Shown here piece after piece: positions 33,521 to 44,900 of a stretch of 64,000 nt of DNA. The notes under the pieces were generated by a model. It made no database searches and was not told where the DNA came from. It saw nothing but the letters and a program-made list of their open reading frames with translations. Position 1 is the first letter of the stretch. Every line of letters starts with the position of its first letter. Origin of the DNA: Ianthella basta. Lineage: Eukaryota; Porifera; Demospongiae; Verongiida; Ianthellidae. The position numbers were made by a program, and so were the translations under genes. The stretch lies in the NCBI GenBank assembly GCA_964019415.1, contig OZ025887.1, positions 2,907,306-2,971,305 of the forward strand. The letters are read 5' to 3'.

Positions 33521-34559
33521 TGCACTTGCTTGTGCTACCAAAGTCTTCTGATTGGCCCCTGGGCCTTCCTACATCACCTCAACCATGTGCCAAGAGAGCA
33601 TGTAGACCTGTCTCTGAGGGGACAGTTCAGCAGAAATCTGCTGTGAGGCCAAGTGGCGCACTAGGGAGTCTCTGGAGGACATCAGGAATGCTGCCTTGGC
33701 ATCCGTGAGCTTCTCGAAAGTGGTTGAAATGGACGGAAGCTGCAGGCCACCTTTGCTCCTTGGCAGATAGAGATGAGTGGTGTTGGCAGACTTGACCAGT
33801 CCATTAGTATGTGCTAACTGAGCATCGGTATCTTGGTTTGGTGCACAGGTATTTGCTTGTCAAATTATGTATTTATGTTCATTTGCGGTCATTTATTGCT
33901 AGTAAGTGTGCATGGTACTGTGTTCATACGTATCTTATGCATAAAGAGCTAAAGTGTCCTTGCAGCAAAATATGTTATTTTATATTCATGCAGTATAAAC
34001 CATCCTGATTCAAACTGCCTATCCCTTTAGTTGGTGAAAAAGGCTCATTCATACTGTTTTCAAACCTTGAAAGTGGGCATAATGTAGGTGTGGTCATTTT
34101 CTTCACTAGAAGGGGATGCTTGAATGCTCATAACTCCTAGTAAACAGCTTGGCAGTGGCCTTTCTTGCCATACTTGTTGCAAATGGCTTCATGTGCTGAG
34201 TGCTGTTGATGACTGAGGGAAGGTGATCTTGTGTATGTGCATGCATGTCAATCATAACAAACCTATTACCTGCTTGTCTTCAAACAGTCTTTTCTTTATG
34301 TCACTTAGTTAATGCTTGTACTGTTGGGTCCCCCATTTATACCAGCCTATTGCTGATGGGTTCACCTTAATAACAAATCAATAACAAGTAACAAATCTTC
34401 TACACCAGGTACAAGCCCCCAAATAAGCTCGAGGCTTGTTGTTGCTTTTGCTGTGCTGGAGCAAGCCTATACTGCTGCTGGACTCCATCCCCATACCATA
34501 CTTGTTGGTGGTGAATGTGAATGTTGTTGACGTTAGAATCCTGGCCATGTGCTCCTCTC
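33521..34559. other. Unassigned, probably degraded retroelement
   Basis: No continuous coding similarity could be supported. Position between a LINE relic and a gag relic on the same strand suggests decayed retroelement sequence. Bases 33830-34330 are AT-rich and featureless. Confidence 0.3.
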
Positions 34560-35080
34560 ACCACTGACTGCTGTCTCTCAACAGCCTCACTTTGATGTGC
34601 TGTTGGAACAGCCTACTCTAGGGTGAGGTCAGGGTTCATCTGCAGCCTCTCATACGAGCTAGTATCACAGAGGCCCATGCCACCAATTGGTCACAAATCA
34701 TCTTGTCGCGTAATTTCCCATAGCCACTGTATTCTGCAAGACAGTGAAGTGTTGTGATGCAACTATCTACAGGCTCACCTTCCTCCTGCTTCCAAGAGTT
34801 AATCTTCACCCTCTCGAAACTAAGGTTGTGTATTTGACGAAGTATCTTTCAAACTTTTGTCGCACAACATCGTACTTTCTCTACTGGGTCTTCATCAGTT
34901 TGAGTGAGGTAAGTATGTCATCCGCTTCAATGCCTAACTTGCAAATGATGGTGTTGTTCTGGCTGGTCTCCTCCTTCAATGTTAGACCAGATGCCTGCCA
35001 AAATTGTTCTCCATTTTGGTCACTCTTCCTTCTGATTGAAGTTGAACTTCTTTGGTGGAGTGATCTAGTATATTGCCATT
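34560..35080 (-). pseudogene. Ty3/Gypsy gag relic
   Basis: Sense from 35080 reads ITPPKKFNFNQKEE, then TGA where Trp is expected, then PKWRTILAG, the N-terminal capsid signature of K02A2.6-like Gag. In another frame near 34800-34690 it reads NSWKQEEGEPVDSCITTLHC and LAEYSGYGKLRDKMICDQLV. These match the Gag segment in which a '...E-x-V-x-x-F/C-I-x-x-L-x-x-L-A-E' helix is followed by '..L-R-D-x-x-I-x-x-x-L-V'. Zinc knuckles, protease, pol and LTRs were not found. It is unrelated in sequence to the intact Gag at 13662-14933 apart from family resemblance. Confidence 0.68.
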
Positions 35081-36958
35081 GTCTGTGCAGTTGTCTGTTC
35101 TCTCTTTTCTGATATCTGCATTAATTGGGTTGTCCATTGCACTTCTTGCTTGAATCCCACTTCTGACATCATGCAACGATTGGGATTGACACAATTGACA
35201 GGACCATGTGCAGGCACATCGATAATGGCACAAAGCAAGTACATGAGGCATACGTGTGTTGTGTTACTTCATCAATCACAACATCACTATTACGTCATAG
35301 CTATACAAACACCCACTGTAAGTTTACATAAGCCTGCCACTACATGTCCAGAAGAAGTTTCGAATGCATGACAAAGCCTGTGATAGAAAAAATGGTGCAC
35401 TGAATAGAGAAGTGCTTATTGGTGTGCTTGATTGCCCAAAGGAACAATCTACTACTCAGCTCAGCGAGACTAATAACTTTCAAGAGACAGTGTTCCAGAA
35501 GAGTCCCAGCGAGTAGTGACTTCACTTGTCTTCTTGGGGAATTCATTTGATGCTTCTTCAACTCACATATGGCTTCCTCCTGGAGTGCAAACAACTGCCA
35601 TCAGCCTTGGAGATTGTGGTGGATGCACTCTGTCAAACAGTAACCATTTAGATGACAGTTTTAACTGTTTAACTTGTTAATGCACCAGTAGCATCCAAGC
35701 ATAGAGGAAATCACATTTAAGGAAAGGTTTGAAAAAAAGCATAGTGGATACAAGACAGAGACTGGATTTGCTGCAAAGCTGCAGGATGGCACTGTGCTGA
35801 TGGAAGCCTTTGGATAAGTTCATGCCCAGAGGCCACCTTCCCACAGCCACTGTATGTCCACTGTGCTCCTTTAGTGAAAAACCTGTCTAGAACTCTCTCT
35901 CAGTCATATACATTCCTGTCAGTGAAACCTACTGAATTATGGTTTGACCTTGGCAACATATATACAAGCTAGTGGCTTCTACCAATGACAATAGTGTCTT
36001 CACATGAATATTTCATTGCTGGCTAAGCATGTGTATACAGCCCAGATCACTTAGGCATAGGTCCAGAAAGGGCATCATTGCCATCATCCCCTTAACTGCA
36101 TCCTTCCTGACTTATAGGCAACTGGTGAATAGGTAATCGCCAGAGGATTTCTGGGCCCACAGTTCATTAATTGAACTTTGCCATTATCTCCTGTCGCACA
36201 CACAGCATAAACCTAGCATACCAGAAGTGTGATTTTGTTAAGCCACATACTACATAGAACTGTGCAAACAATAACAATTTACACACAATACTGATAGTTA
36301 GCAATCCTGCTGTAGAACATCCATGGTACAAGTACCCTGTGGAAGCCTGCAATAGTGTGGTAAATGAATGACAGTTTGATTTTCCTGTGCATACCAAGTG
36401 GGACATGCCGGATGATGTATCAATAAATGTAGAAGACAAAATCTATGTGCACTGACAAGTGCTGTATCAAATGCTTTGCAGATTTCATACAGGGTGCATA
36501 GAACAGAAGAAATCAGTGTGTGATTTCGAAGCTTCGGAGGAGTACTGTTAAGGGTATATTGTAAGAATGTTCAACTAAATGCTCACAGCAGCCTTTGGAG
36601 TGTCACAATCAAAAGTGTTTGTGGAAGTGTCATTAAAGTACACAGGTTTCTGCATCACATGCAACAGACATATCATGATCTAAAAAGCATTCAATTCATT
36701 TGCACCATATTTGAACAAAGGTTAGTCACTTTCAACACAGAAGAATGCTGCTGAGCTTGCTGACATACTACTACAAAAGTACTAAGTGAATAACAAGCAA
36801 ATACATCAATTCTGTGCATTCATTGCTTGTTAGTGGTATTAAGCACACATTTCACACTCATGGTGATTTCTTAGTCATGCCACAAAATGCAACAATTAAA
36901 TGATGCCTAGCACCAAAGCAAGCTTATCTCTAGACACAATGGAGCTACACATCAAATT
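35081..36958. other. Intergenic, no gene recognised
   Basis: Only short open frames; the 35340-35594 minus-strand one contains SPRRQVKSLLAGTL but no known domain. No long repeat or terminal structure was found. Confidence 0.4.
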
Positions 36959-37212
36959 ATTGAGGTAATGAATCATTCTGTTCCAACCACAAGATCATAT
37001 TGAATCAATACTGACAGTTCAGCAACATGCTGTGCCAAGTCTGCATTAAATAGAAAGTTACTGGCCAAACAAAGGATCTATTTAAAGCAGACTTCTCACC
37101 TTTTTGCAGTTTTGTTTGTGTACTTTGATGAAGGCCGCAGCATGTGGCTGAAATGTCAGTATAGATTCATTGTGATCTTGTGGTTGGAACAGAATGAATA
37201 ATTACCTCAATC
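36959..37212. repeat. Foldback MITE-like element
   Basis: Left arm from ATTGAGGTAATGAATCATTC through CCAACCACAAGATCA to AATACTGACA. The right arm carries the complements TGTCAGTATAGATTC, TGATCTTGTGGTTGG and ATGAATAATTACCTCAA, ending at 37212. Arms are about 75 bp around a spacer of about 100 bp. No coding capacity. Confidence 0.8.
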
Positions 37213-38494
37213 ATGTCCAACAGCCAACCAATAATCCCACTTTGCAACTACACATCACATTACTTCAGTCTTCATCAGATAGTATTGCTAACCTTTGTAG
37301 TTACATTGTTGGGCTGCTTGAGGTCTTGATTTATCTTCACCAGTACTCCTTTTGGCTTTCGATACCTTCCTGCAGCAAAGCACCACTTATTCAGCAAACA
37401 TCTACTTCCCATACACTCAGTATGCAAACAGTAGCATACAAAACATGAAAGCTACTAGGCATGTTTATGCATTCTATTCTCTTAAGTGGTTGTTAGGAAT
37501 CACAATTCAAATTCTTTTGTTTCAAACCAAAATCTGATCATTGAATCATTACTAGTGTTTTGTCTACATGCTGCAGCCTCATTAAAAGTACAGTTGAACA
37601 AAGCAAACAATGCTTTTGGTTTGAGTCAGAAATGAATGAACTTGAACCATGATGCTGAGTTCAGATAGTAAACTAATTTTTCTCTGGACGATCTAACACA
37701 CCAAGAAAGTCACTTACTAACTCACTGCAACGTTTTGGCAGTCATGGGCTTTGTCAGGCATACAGGTGTTAATTGTATGCCCGACAAAACCTGTGACAGG
37801 TGAAACATGACAGTGATTCATTAAGTAATAGTTATAACCCACTTCCAAGGACTGCTGGGAAAATGCAATATGAGGCCAAGGTGAATCTGAGGCCGAGTAA
37901 TGGTATTTTGTAGGAAATCCAAGGAAGTGGGTTATAAATTTGTACCCTTTGCTATGGCAACAGAACTAACTGCGCATTCAGTCAGTGGGAAAGTTGATTG
38001 GATGTGCTAGAAGTGGATGAAGGAAGATGAGAGGAAATGGAATGAAAATAGTGGAAGGTGTACTTGAGTGCACTCTGGTATGCAGGAACAAAAAGCTAAG
38101 TCTGGTGTAGCTACATACGAGTCAAACAAGTATTTCAAGTTTAAAACCTCATGGGGTTGCTGCCCCCAATTCAAATTCTTGTTCCTTTTTGCTCCAAATT
38201 CAGGATTAACAAACTGCAAACACACTTCATAATCGTGAATGAACACAAATGATTGTGAAGAATTTTTGAAAAGTTTGTAATTTGGAAGACCTTGCCTTTG
38301 TGATAGAGCCAAATAAAACGGCTGCCAAAAACAAGTATTTAAGTAAGTTAAACTCACGGGACTGCCACCCCAACTCAAAATTCTTTCTCCATTTGGTCAC
38401 TGCTGTGTTATCAATAGTAGCCTATTGTATATAATTTTAACTTGTACCATTGATAACTTGTACCGTTGAATTGGGGCAGTCGATCGAGAAAAAG
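37213..38494. other. Intergenic with small foldbacks
   Basis: Two small hairpins are present: 37739-37797 (GGCATACA...TGTATGCC arms) and 37829-37936 (TTATAACCCACTTCC...GGAAGTGGGTTATAA arms, ~107 bp). A ~60-bp motif (CTCATGGGGTTGCTGCCCCC-like) occurs at about 38147 and in diverged form at 38354. It occurs again at about 47598, so it is a dispersed repeat. No gene recognised. Confidence 0.5.
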
Positions 38495-38710
38495 ATGGCC
38501 ACTCGCATGCTAGCAGTGTTGATAGCGTCGTTTTGGTTTGCAGTGTTTGTGGAGAAGTCTTGGATCTTTTGTGGAGAAAGTCATTGGCATAACTATGAGG
38601 ACAGTTTTAAACCCAGCGAGAGCTTCACAACCTGCCTGCTGCCGAGGTATCCCTCCGTCGGGGTTTATTCACACCTGGCGCGCTCAAGGAGCGAGCCACT
38701 GAGGCCATGA
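38495..38710 (+). CDS. Short leader ORF before the 2A/endonuclease ORF
   Basis: The ATG at 38495 sits in AAAGATGGCC, a strong initiation context. The 71-residue product begins MATRMLAVLIASFWFAVFVE, a signal-anchor-like hydrophobic N-terminus, and ends SRSEPLRP. Its TGA (38708-38710) overlaps the ATG of the next frame (38707) as ATGA, a layout compatible with termination-reinitiation. I recognise no domain. It could be an element-encoded leader or chance open frame; it is too short to be an RNA-binding ORF1. Confidence 0.4.
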   Translation: MATRMLAVLIASFWFAVFVEKSWIFCGESHWHNYEDSFKPSESFTTCLLPRYPSVGVYSHLARSRSEPLRP

Positions 38711-39364
38711 GTATTCTCCAGAGGCTCAGCCAAAGGAACAACAAGCTACTTATCAGACGTGGAGACGTGGAACAGAACCCAGGACCCTGTGCTGCTGCCA
38801 CTACTACTACTGAACCCCAAAAGCCGTACGCTATACAGAAAAGTGAGAAGACGCTACAATTTGTCTACCTGAATACGCGCAGCCTCGTTCGCCACTTTGA
38901 CGACGTTGCCTGCCTAGTGTCCTCTATCCATCCTGAAGTCCTGGCTCTCTCCGAAACCTGGCTGGATTCTTCTGTTGTTGATTGTGAGCTTCACCTGCCT
39001 GGTTATTCTTTGTTTCGTTGTGATCGTTGTCGTTGTGGTGGTGGTGTTGCCGTGTACTGTGCTGACTATCTGTCCTGTTCCGTACTTTCTTGTAGTGCTT
39101 CTTCATCTGGTATTGAGTACTTGTGGCTTTCTATTGATACTAAGCCCTTCTCCTCTCCGCTTGCTTTTGGCTGCTTCTATCGTCCGCCCAGCTTGCCTTC
39201 TCAATCTGTCCAAAACCTGTTTACTAACATCGAATCAATGATGACTTCCAAAAAGAATGTTATTGCTTGTGGTGACTTCAACATTGACATGAGTGATTCG
39301 ACCAAACCACACTCTAAAGCTCTTCAAACCTTTATTCATTCCCATTCTCGACACAGCCATCAAC
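38707..39364 (+). pseudogene. LINE ORF start: 2A-like peptide plus APE endonuclease, truncated
   Basis: Residues 1-27 (ATG at 38707) end in GDVEQNPGP. An AP-like endonuclease follows: FVYLNTRSLVRHF (catalytic Asn region), EVLALSETWLD (Glu), GGGVAVYCADYL, LAFGCFYRPPS (Tyr) and VIACGDFNID (Asp/Asn). This is the N-terminal half of ORF2 of a CR1-like non-LTR retrotransposon, in which 2A-like peptides have been described. The final SDH-containing part and all of RT are missing. At about 39345-39365 the frame runs out and is replaced by the C-terminal fragment described next. Confidence 0.85.
38761..38787 (+). other. 2A-like ribosome-skipping peptide
   Basis: Codons GGA GAC GTG GAA CAG AAC CCA GGA CCC encode GDVEQNPGP, matching D-(V/I)-E-x-N-P-G-P. 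The preceding RNNKLLIRR is basic and leucine-rich. If active, the ribosome would release a 26-residue peptide ending in Gly and continue from Pro27. All invariant residues are present. Activity is inferred, not shown. Confidence 0.85.
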
Positions 39365-39846
39365 GATATCATTAAGCAATCTCTAACATCCGCGGGGGTG
39401 CCCTCTCACCTGGAACTAAGTGGCATATGCCTGTCAGACGGCAAAGGACCCGATGGAGCCACAGTCATGCCATGGAAGACTGGCCGGGTCCTGGTGTGGG
39501 ACGCATCTTGTCCCGACACCTTCGCCCCCTCCCATATCTCGCTAGCAACTAGAGAATCAGGCGCTGTTGCAGCTCAAGCAGAGCAAAGGAAACGTACGAA
39601 GTATACTGAACTGGAAGCAAGCCACCACTTTGCTCCAGTGGCCATAGAGACTACAGGTATCTGTGGTCCTGAGGCCCTCCAGTTCCTCCACGAACTAGGA
39701 CATCGCCTCAAGGCAGAAACAGGGGAGCCACGCTCCCTTCAATTCCTCTTCCAGAGGATCTCAGTTGCCATGCAGAGGGGCAACACAGCTGCTGTTATGG
39801 GCACAGTCAAGGACAATCATCTTGATTATAATGATTTCAATCCTTA
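39350..39846 (+). pseudogene. Retroelement C-terminal nuclease-like domain
   Basis: The frame reads AINDIIKQSLTSAGVPSHLE, DGKGPDGATVMPWKTGRVLV with WDASCPDTFAPSH, then EQRKRTKYTELEASHHFAPV, ALQFLHELGHRL and FQRISVAMQRGNTAAVMGTV, ending at a TAA at 39844-39846. It is the cleanest of three copies of this C-terminus in the window (others at 18155-19637 and 59030-59600). The PDG..WDAS spacing suggests a PD-(D/E)XK-like nuclease fold, as inference. It follows directly on an endonuclease from a different element, with neither RT in between. Confidence 0.75.
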
Positions 39847-40293
39847 ATTACATTTTACTATGACTTGCATGGGAGCACAGGTGACTGTGCCCCAATTTTT
39901 GTGCTACTGCATGTTTTAGTGCAGATCTACTGTAGGAAAAATTTAGCAGCTTATATATTATTATTTATTTATTTATTACTTCTTCTTTATTGTTATGTCA
40001 ATTACATAATTCAACCGGATGAAACCGGCGTGACAGGTGCCATTGTGAGCAGCTGCAAACAGCTTCCGGAGGCTCCTTCTTCCGTTGCTTTGCTCCACAA
40101 TGGAATTCTTCACCTTGCTCTATGACATAGCATGGCATTTGGCTTGTGGAATTAATTATTTACAATGCCAATACAATTTCACAATTGCAAATTGAAGCTA
40201 ATTCTATCAGGAGCTACACAAAAAAGTTAAAATTGCTAGCTATATTATGCATGTTAGCTCCTGCTCCATAAAAAGTGCAGAAACTAGACATAA
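39847..40293. other. AT-rich spacer; short shared repeat
   Basis: Contains a TTATTTATTTATTTATTAC patch (about 39959). Bases 40012-40065 (CAACCGGATGAAACCGGCGT ... GCCATTGTGAGCAGCTGCA) match about 21292-21345. In both places an M2 MITE follows 200-250 bp later, so the pair may belong to one larger repeat. Confidence 0.5.
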
Positions 40294-40533
40294 TGAAATT
40301 TTCTACAAAAATTGTAAGGATGTAGGGATGGCATAAAAAGGACTGAAACAAGTAAAGCCTGTTACACAATGGAGCATTAACCATCGTCCCTACATTTAAG
40401 GGTGTAGCACTATACAGTGCAACATTCTTGCATGTAGAGACGATGGTTAATACTTCATTGTGTAACAGCCTTTACTTGTTTCTGTCCTTTTAATGCCATC
40501 CCTACATCCTTACAATTCTTGTACAAAATTTTA
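40294..40533. repeat. MITE family M2, copy a (complete foldback)
   Basis: Left arm AAATTTTCTACAAAAATTGT, GGATGTAGGGATGGCATAAA, GTTACACAATGGAGCATTAA. The right arm is the complement (AATGCCATCCCTACATCC, GTACAAAATTTTA). Arms are about 100 bp. Relatives: 44901-45107 and the half copy at 21537-21640. Confidence 0.82.
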
Positions 40534-41886
40534 TTACGTCTATATATATCACATGGTCGTGTCGTCAACATAGAATTTTAAGTATTGCGGTTAGGTTTGA
40601 TGGTATATCAACCTGTAACCGGGTTTGATATATGTATATCAAACCTAACACAAGGAGACAGTCTCAGAGCATACTTGTCTAGGAGACTATTCAAAACAGT
40701 TTGGAGACACCAAGGATATCTACTTAAGGTAGCGACAACGATTGAGCGACGCTTTGCAGTTGACTCTAAGTAGAAGTACTGCACAAGACTGACATGGAAG
40801 AAAAGGCAGACAGAAACACAGAAAACATGGGAACAGCACCAAGAAGTGATCCGTGAAGAACCGCTGATCTCGCTAGCTGCAGTGGTGTAAGAGATCTGAA
40901 TTGGTGCGTCCATGTCTAAGTAGAAAATCTCGGCAACACTTCTTGTAGTAGTACTGCCAGTCTCTTAAAGCGTATCTACCTATTTCCCCTTGTTTAAATT
41001 CTCTGCCACTATGTACCTTAATCTTCTAGCACTTACCATAGCCTTCCCGAGAGCCATCATCGTATACAATGGCTTGCTTATAGAATCAAATGGCCGTTGC
41101 AGCCGAAGGACAAAATCCTCAATTTGCCTCTGTATGGGTGAACTTGGCCTCAGCTGGCAATGAATAATGCTTATATACAATCATAAAATATAGATATACA
41201 ATATATAAACAATATTCATGACAAGAATTTCAGACAAGCTGTCAAGCAAGTGGCAAAAGTCACACGGTGATGTAATAGGAAGGGTACAGACCCAGCTGTG
41301 CATTGCCATCCTGAGGCAATGAACATTCGAAGATCAAGATTGAGGTGGAGTGGGCTTGGAATGGATGATGGGGCTGGATAGGCAATCATCATGAGAAATA
41401 CCAATATTAGCATTCGTTCACTCTTCTACTGTGAACACGAACAGCACAGATGGTCAAGAGTAGGCTTGGTCCTTCACCTTCTTGCAGCTATACAGCTCTT
41501 TCTGAATGGTAAAATAGTGCACCTGCCAATTTCTATGGCAAGTGGTAGGCATCCAGCTCATAGACCTGCCATCATGCATGTCTTCCTTACTGATGCTGAC
41601 TAAACTAGGATTAATTAAAAAAATGTTATACTTACATGTTATGCTTATGTGACAGGTCCGTATACGGGGTGCATGACAGCCACAGTACAACTTCTCTATC
41701 TTTATTGCAGCTTCAGAGGATTATAAAATAAGATACAAACTAATCAGAAGTTTTGGGCTATAACACAGATAGGAAGGAACAACGATCTGCATTACTGCAA
41801 ATACCCAGCACAACTGTTTTACAAAGAATGCTAAGACATTTTTAATAATATTAATTAATAGCACATGAATATGCGCGAACGACTGG
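40534..41886. other. Intergenic, no gene recognised
   Basis: A short palindrome GGTTTGATATATGTATATCA with its complement lies at about 40621-40648, next to an inverted ATGGTATATCAACC. Otherwise AT-rich with short uninformative frames. Confidence 0.4.
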
Positions 41887-43560
41887 AGTGCCTTGAAAGT
41901 CTCCCCGAGCCTGAGCCACCGAACTTTGTCTAAGGGAGTGATCTGCCTGGAGATGTATTTTGTGACAGAGTCAGCAGAGCGTACGAAGAAGTGATTCACT
42001 GGAGAAGGAATGTCTTTTCACTACCTTTTGGGAAGGTCTCTAAAGCTTCTGTACAAGAATCAGCCGACCTTCTTCAAGCATTTGCCCTGAAAACTAGCTA
42101 TGAATGCATTGCCCTGAAAGCCTGCTTGTTAATGCAAACTCTCCTGCAGAAACCCATTGTTAAGAGTAAAGCAACGTTAGCCATCTGCAAAGACGCCTTG
42201 CAAGTTGGAAGAAGGGAGACATCAAAAGTCTACTGTTAGAAGGCAGGCGTATCCAATCTCACCTTCCTAATGGAGTCTTGGCAGCTGATGAATCTGTTTT
42301 TTTTGCATTATTGGCAAGATGATGTTTGCAGATAATGTACGTGGGGCCCTCAACTATCTGTCACGGAAATCCACTGACGCACATCTGAAGCTGAATGACA
42401 TCACACCCACCAAAGATGGCAGCTCTGAGACCGTTCCAGAAGCCCTTTCAGCTTCTCACTCTGAAGCCAGCCAATTGATCCTGATGCCTTGTTGGAGGGA
42501 ACGTTACGCAATGCACTTCCCGGTTGATCTTGTTGTCTTTACTGCTATCAATGGTCACATGATCAAAGTTACTGCTTTACATTATTCTAGATCGGCTGGA
42601 CCATCTGGCATTGATGCTTTGCCTGGCCCAGCTTCCTCTAACCTGTGTAATGGCATTGCAGGAGTAGCCCAGAGAATCTGCACCAGTCGTGTTTCACCTA
42701 GTGCTTTAAATGCTCTTCTTGTCTGCCACTTTGTTCCCCTGAACAAAAACCCAGGGATGCATCCCATAGGGGTTGGGGATATTGTCAGGCATATGATTGG
42801 TAAAGCCATAATGAGGGCTGTGAAGGAAGATGTGATGTTTTCAGCTGGGCCCCTACAGGTGTGTTCCAGCATTCCCAGTGGGGGTGAAGCTGCTGTTCAT
42901 GCAGCGAGGGAGTTATTTGAGAAGACAAAAATAAAAGGAGTCTTGCTTGTTGATGCCTCGAATGCTTTCAACTCCCTGAACAGAAAGGTCACTGCTCACA
43001 CTACTGAACATGAGATATGTATGCCCAGCCCTGGAAACCGTGCTAACAAACTGTTACCAGAGTCCTATACGCCTGTTTCTATCAGGTGGAGGGGAGGTTC
43101 TGTCGAAGGAGGAAACCACTCAAAGAGATCAATTGGGGATGGTGACGTTCTCATTGTCTACGGCCCCCCTGATAAGAAAGCTGATGGAGGAAGCTAAAAC
43201 TATGCTTCAGGTCTGGTTTACTGATTATGCCACAGGTGTGGGAACGCTTCTTAACCTCAAACACTGGTGGAGTAAAAGGACGCCAAAAGGACCTCATCTC
43301 TCTCTACCAGATGCACGAATTGGAAAAGAAACGGGAGCATGCTGAGAGGGTACAAGACGTTGAGCATGGAGCTTTCATCCCCCTGGTTTTTGCATTGACT
43401 GGAGGTATGGCCAGAGAGTGCTCCATCTGCTTCAAGAGAATTGCTGACATATGGTCTGACAAGAAACAGATGTCATTCTCACAAGTCCTCCACTTGATCA
43501 GATGCCGCATTTCGTTAGCATTACTCAGTTCGGCAATCAGGGCCATCTGGGGCTCCTGAC
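41887..43560 (+). pseudogene. Cys-rich RT element, copy 1 (internally deleted)
   Basis: The 5' end is truncated. It starts near GDVFCDRVSRAYEEV and VIHWRRNVFSLPFGKVSKAS, parallel to copies 2 and 3. RT begins at about 42595 with SAGPSGIDALPGPAS. It continues through FVPLNKNPGMHPIGVGDIVR and LLVDASNAFNSLNRK (motif A) to SKEETTQRDQLGM (motif B, normally EGTTQGDPLA). Motif C is FTDY instead of YADD, so it is catalytically dead. After KHWW there is a deletion of several hundred codons that jumps to the C-terminal segment EHGAFIPLVFALTGGMAREC and LIRCRISLALLSSAIRAIWG, ending at 43559. Compared with copy 2 it lacks the RT thumb, zinc knuckle and nuclease-like core. Confidence 0.82.
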
Positions 43561-43986
43561 AGTCAAGAAGCCCAGCAGGTGACTGTGTGATGGACTTCCA
43601 CCATGCCTACACAGAAGACCATCTGCAGCTGGAACCCTGAACATGTGATTCTGTGTTAATTCCTTTACACTGTAACAGTAATATTTGCTATCATGTAGTG
43701 TTTATAGCTACTATATGTACTATCCATTCTGTCATATTCATGCTATCCCCTTGTATACATGAGTGCATGCTATTACTATTATTACTTTTGTTTGATTATC
43801 ATATTTCTTGCATTGTTTGATTGCCATTTTGTGTCCTTGTTGGTGCTAGCCTTTATGAGAGTCACTCTATTAACACATGTTCATGAACACATTTTGTTCG
43901 ATTGGGAGACAGTGAAACGCCATTAGAGATAATTTTAAGCTTTGTAAAGAAAGACATGAGTGCCACCATTTGCAATGGCAGAAATA
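43561..43986. other. AT-rich spacer
   Basis: No coding or repeat feature seen. The last base, A43986, is the 5' flank of Helitron D, which inserts between A and T. Confidence 0.5.
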
Positions 43987-44382
43987 TCTATATATATAAT
44001 TCAGTTTGTATGTTCATTCGCGATTTGGGCAAAAACTACTGCACAGGGAGCCAGTAATCTCTAAGGAATTACAAAGTAGGGCCCCAGAAGTGTCCTCCAT
44101 GAGATAAAATTGTCCGTCTTGCAGTTCTTGAAGAGATATCCTTCAATTTTCGGTTTTTCATTCATGGCTGCCAGCCATTTTATTAATTATCGATCCCTTG
44201 ATTTCCGGTTATGGGACGGGTTGATTCACTGTCGTCCAGCGATCAAAGTTAAACTCGGCTGTTGTTATAGCAGCTACCCTCCATTACTAACAGCATACAG
44301 ATTCTTTGAATCAGCCTGGGCCTGACTCGCTGTCAAGCGCCTCGCCGTAGCAGAAGCCTGCTGAAGGCAGGCGCCCTGCTAG
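43987..44382 (+). mobile_element. Helitron D (396-bp non-autonomous)
   Basis: Starts TCTATATATATAATTCAGTT after an A. Ends with the hairpin GCCTGCTGAAGGCAGGC, then GCCCTG and CTAG (44379-44382) before a T. Both termini and the A/T insertion site fit a complete small Helitron. The 3' hairpin is close to that of Helitron A. Confidence 0.85.
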
Positions 44383-44398
44383 TATATACTGTATATAC

Positions 44399-44843
44399 AC
44401 AAGCAGAGTGGCCCGCCTTCAGTGAGCTATGGTGCCCAATGATGCCTGTCCCCCGATGCCCTCAGCAACCATGTTACTGCTACAGCTCAAAATGATGATT
44501 ATTGATATAAATTCGAATGTAGGATGACAACCAATCATCTTCGCCCTGAAGAAGACCAGAGCATCTGGTCGAAACGTCGGCAAGGTTTTCAACCCTGTTG
44601 TGAAGCTGGTATTAGAGAACCAACCCCTTTCGTTAAAAATGGAAGTCGATGGAAACAATTTTTTAGAAAATGGAAGGATAACTCTTTGCGAATTACAAGA
44701 TGAGCAACGTCATCCCCACTATAACCTGACCCCTGGTGCCCCCAGCAGCCATAGCGAATTTGAGGGTGATGGAGCATGAAACACGCTTGTGCATAGTGAA
44801 CACACACACAGACAGACAGACACTTTCGCCTTTATATATTAGA
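44399..44843 (-). mobile_element. Helitron E (inverted, same family as Helitron C)
   Basis: On the minus strand it starts TCTAATATATAAAGGCGAAA (complement ending at 44843, flanked by A), has a GTCTGTCTGTCTGTGTGTGT run, and ends in the hairpin region GCTCACTGAAGGCGGGCCAC. The terminal tetranucleotide appears as CTTG rather than CTAG. It lies tail to tail with Helitron D, 16 bp apart. Confidence 0.72.
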
Positions 44844-44900
44844 TAACTACGAACATGAAGCCACATGAATGCTTAAATCTGAAAACAGTAAAGGGGCGTT

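Noticed and set aside
39959..39980. LINE poly-A or TTTA tail
   Set aside because: The TTTATTTATTTA patch lies over 100 bp after the coding end, without a duplicated target next to it.
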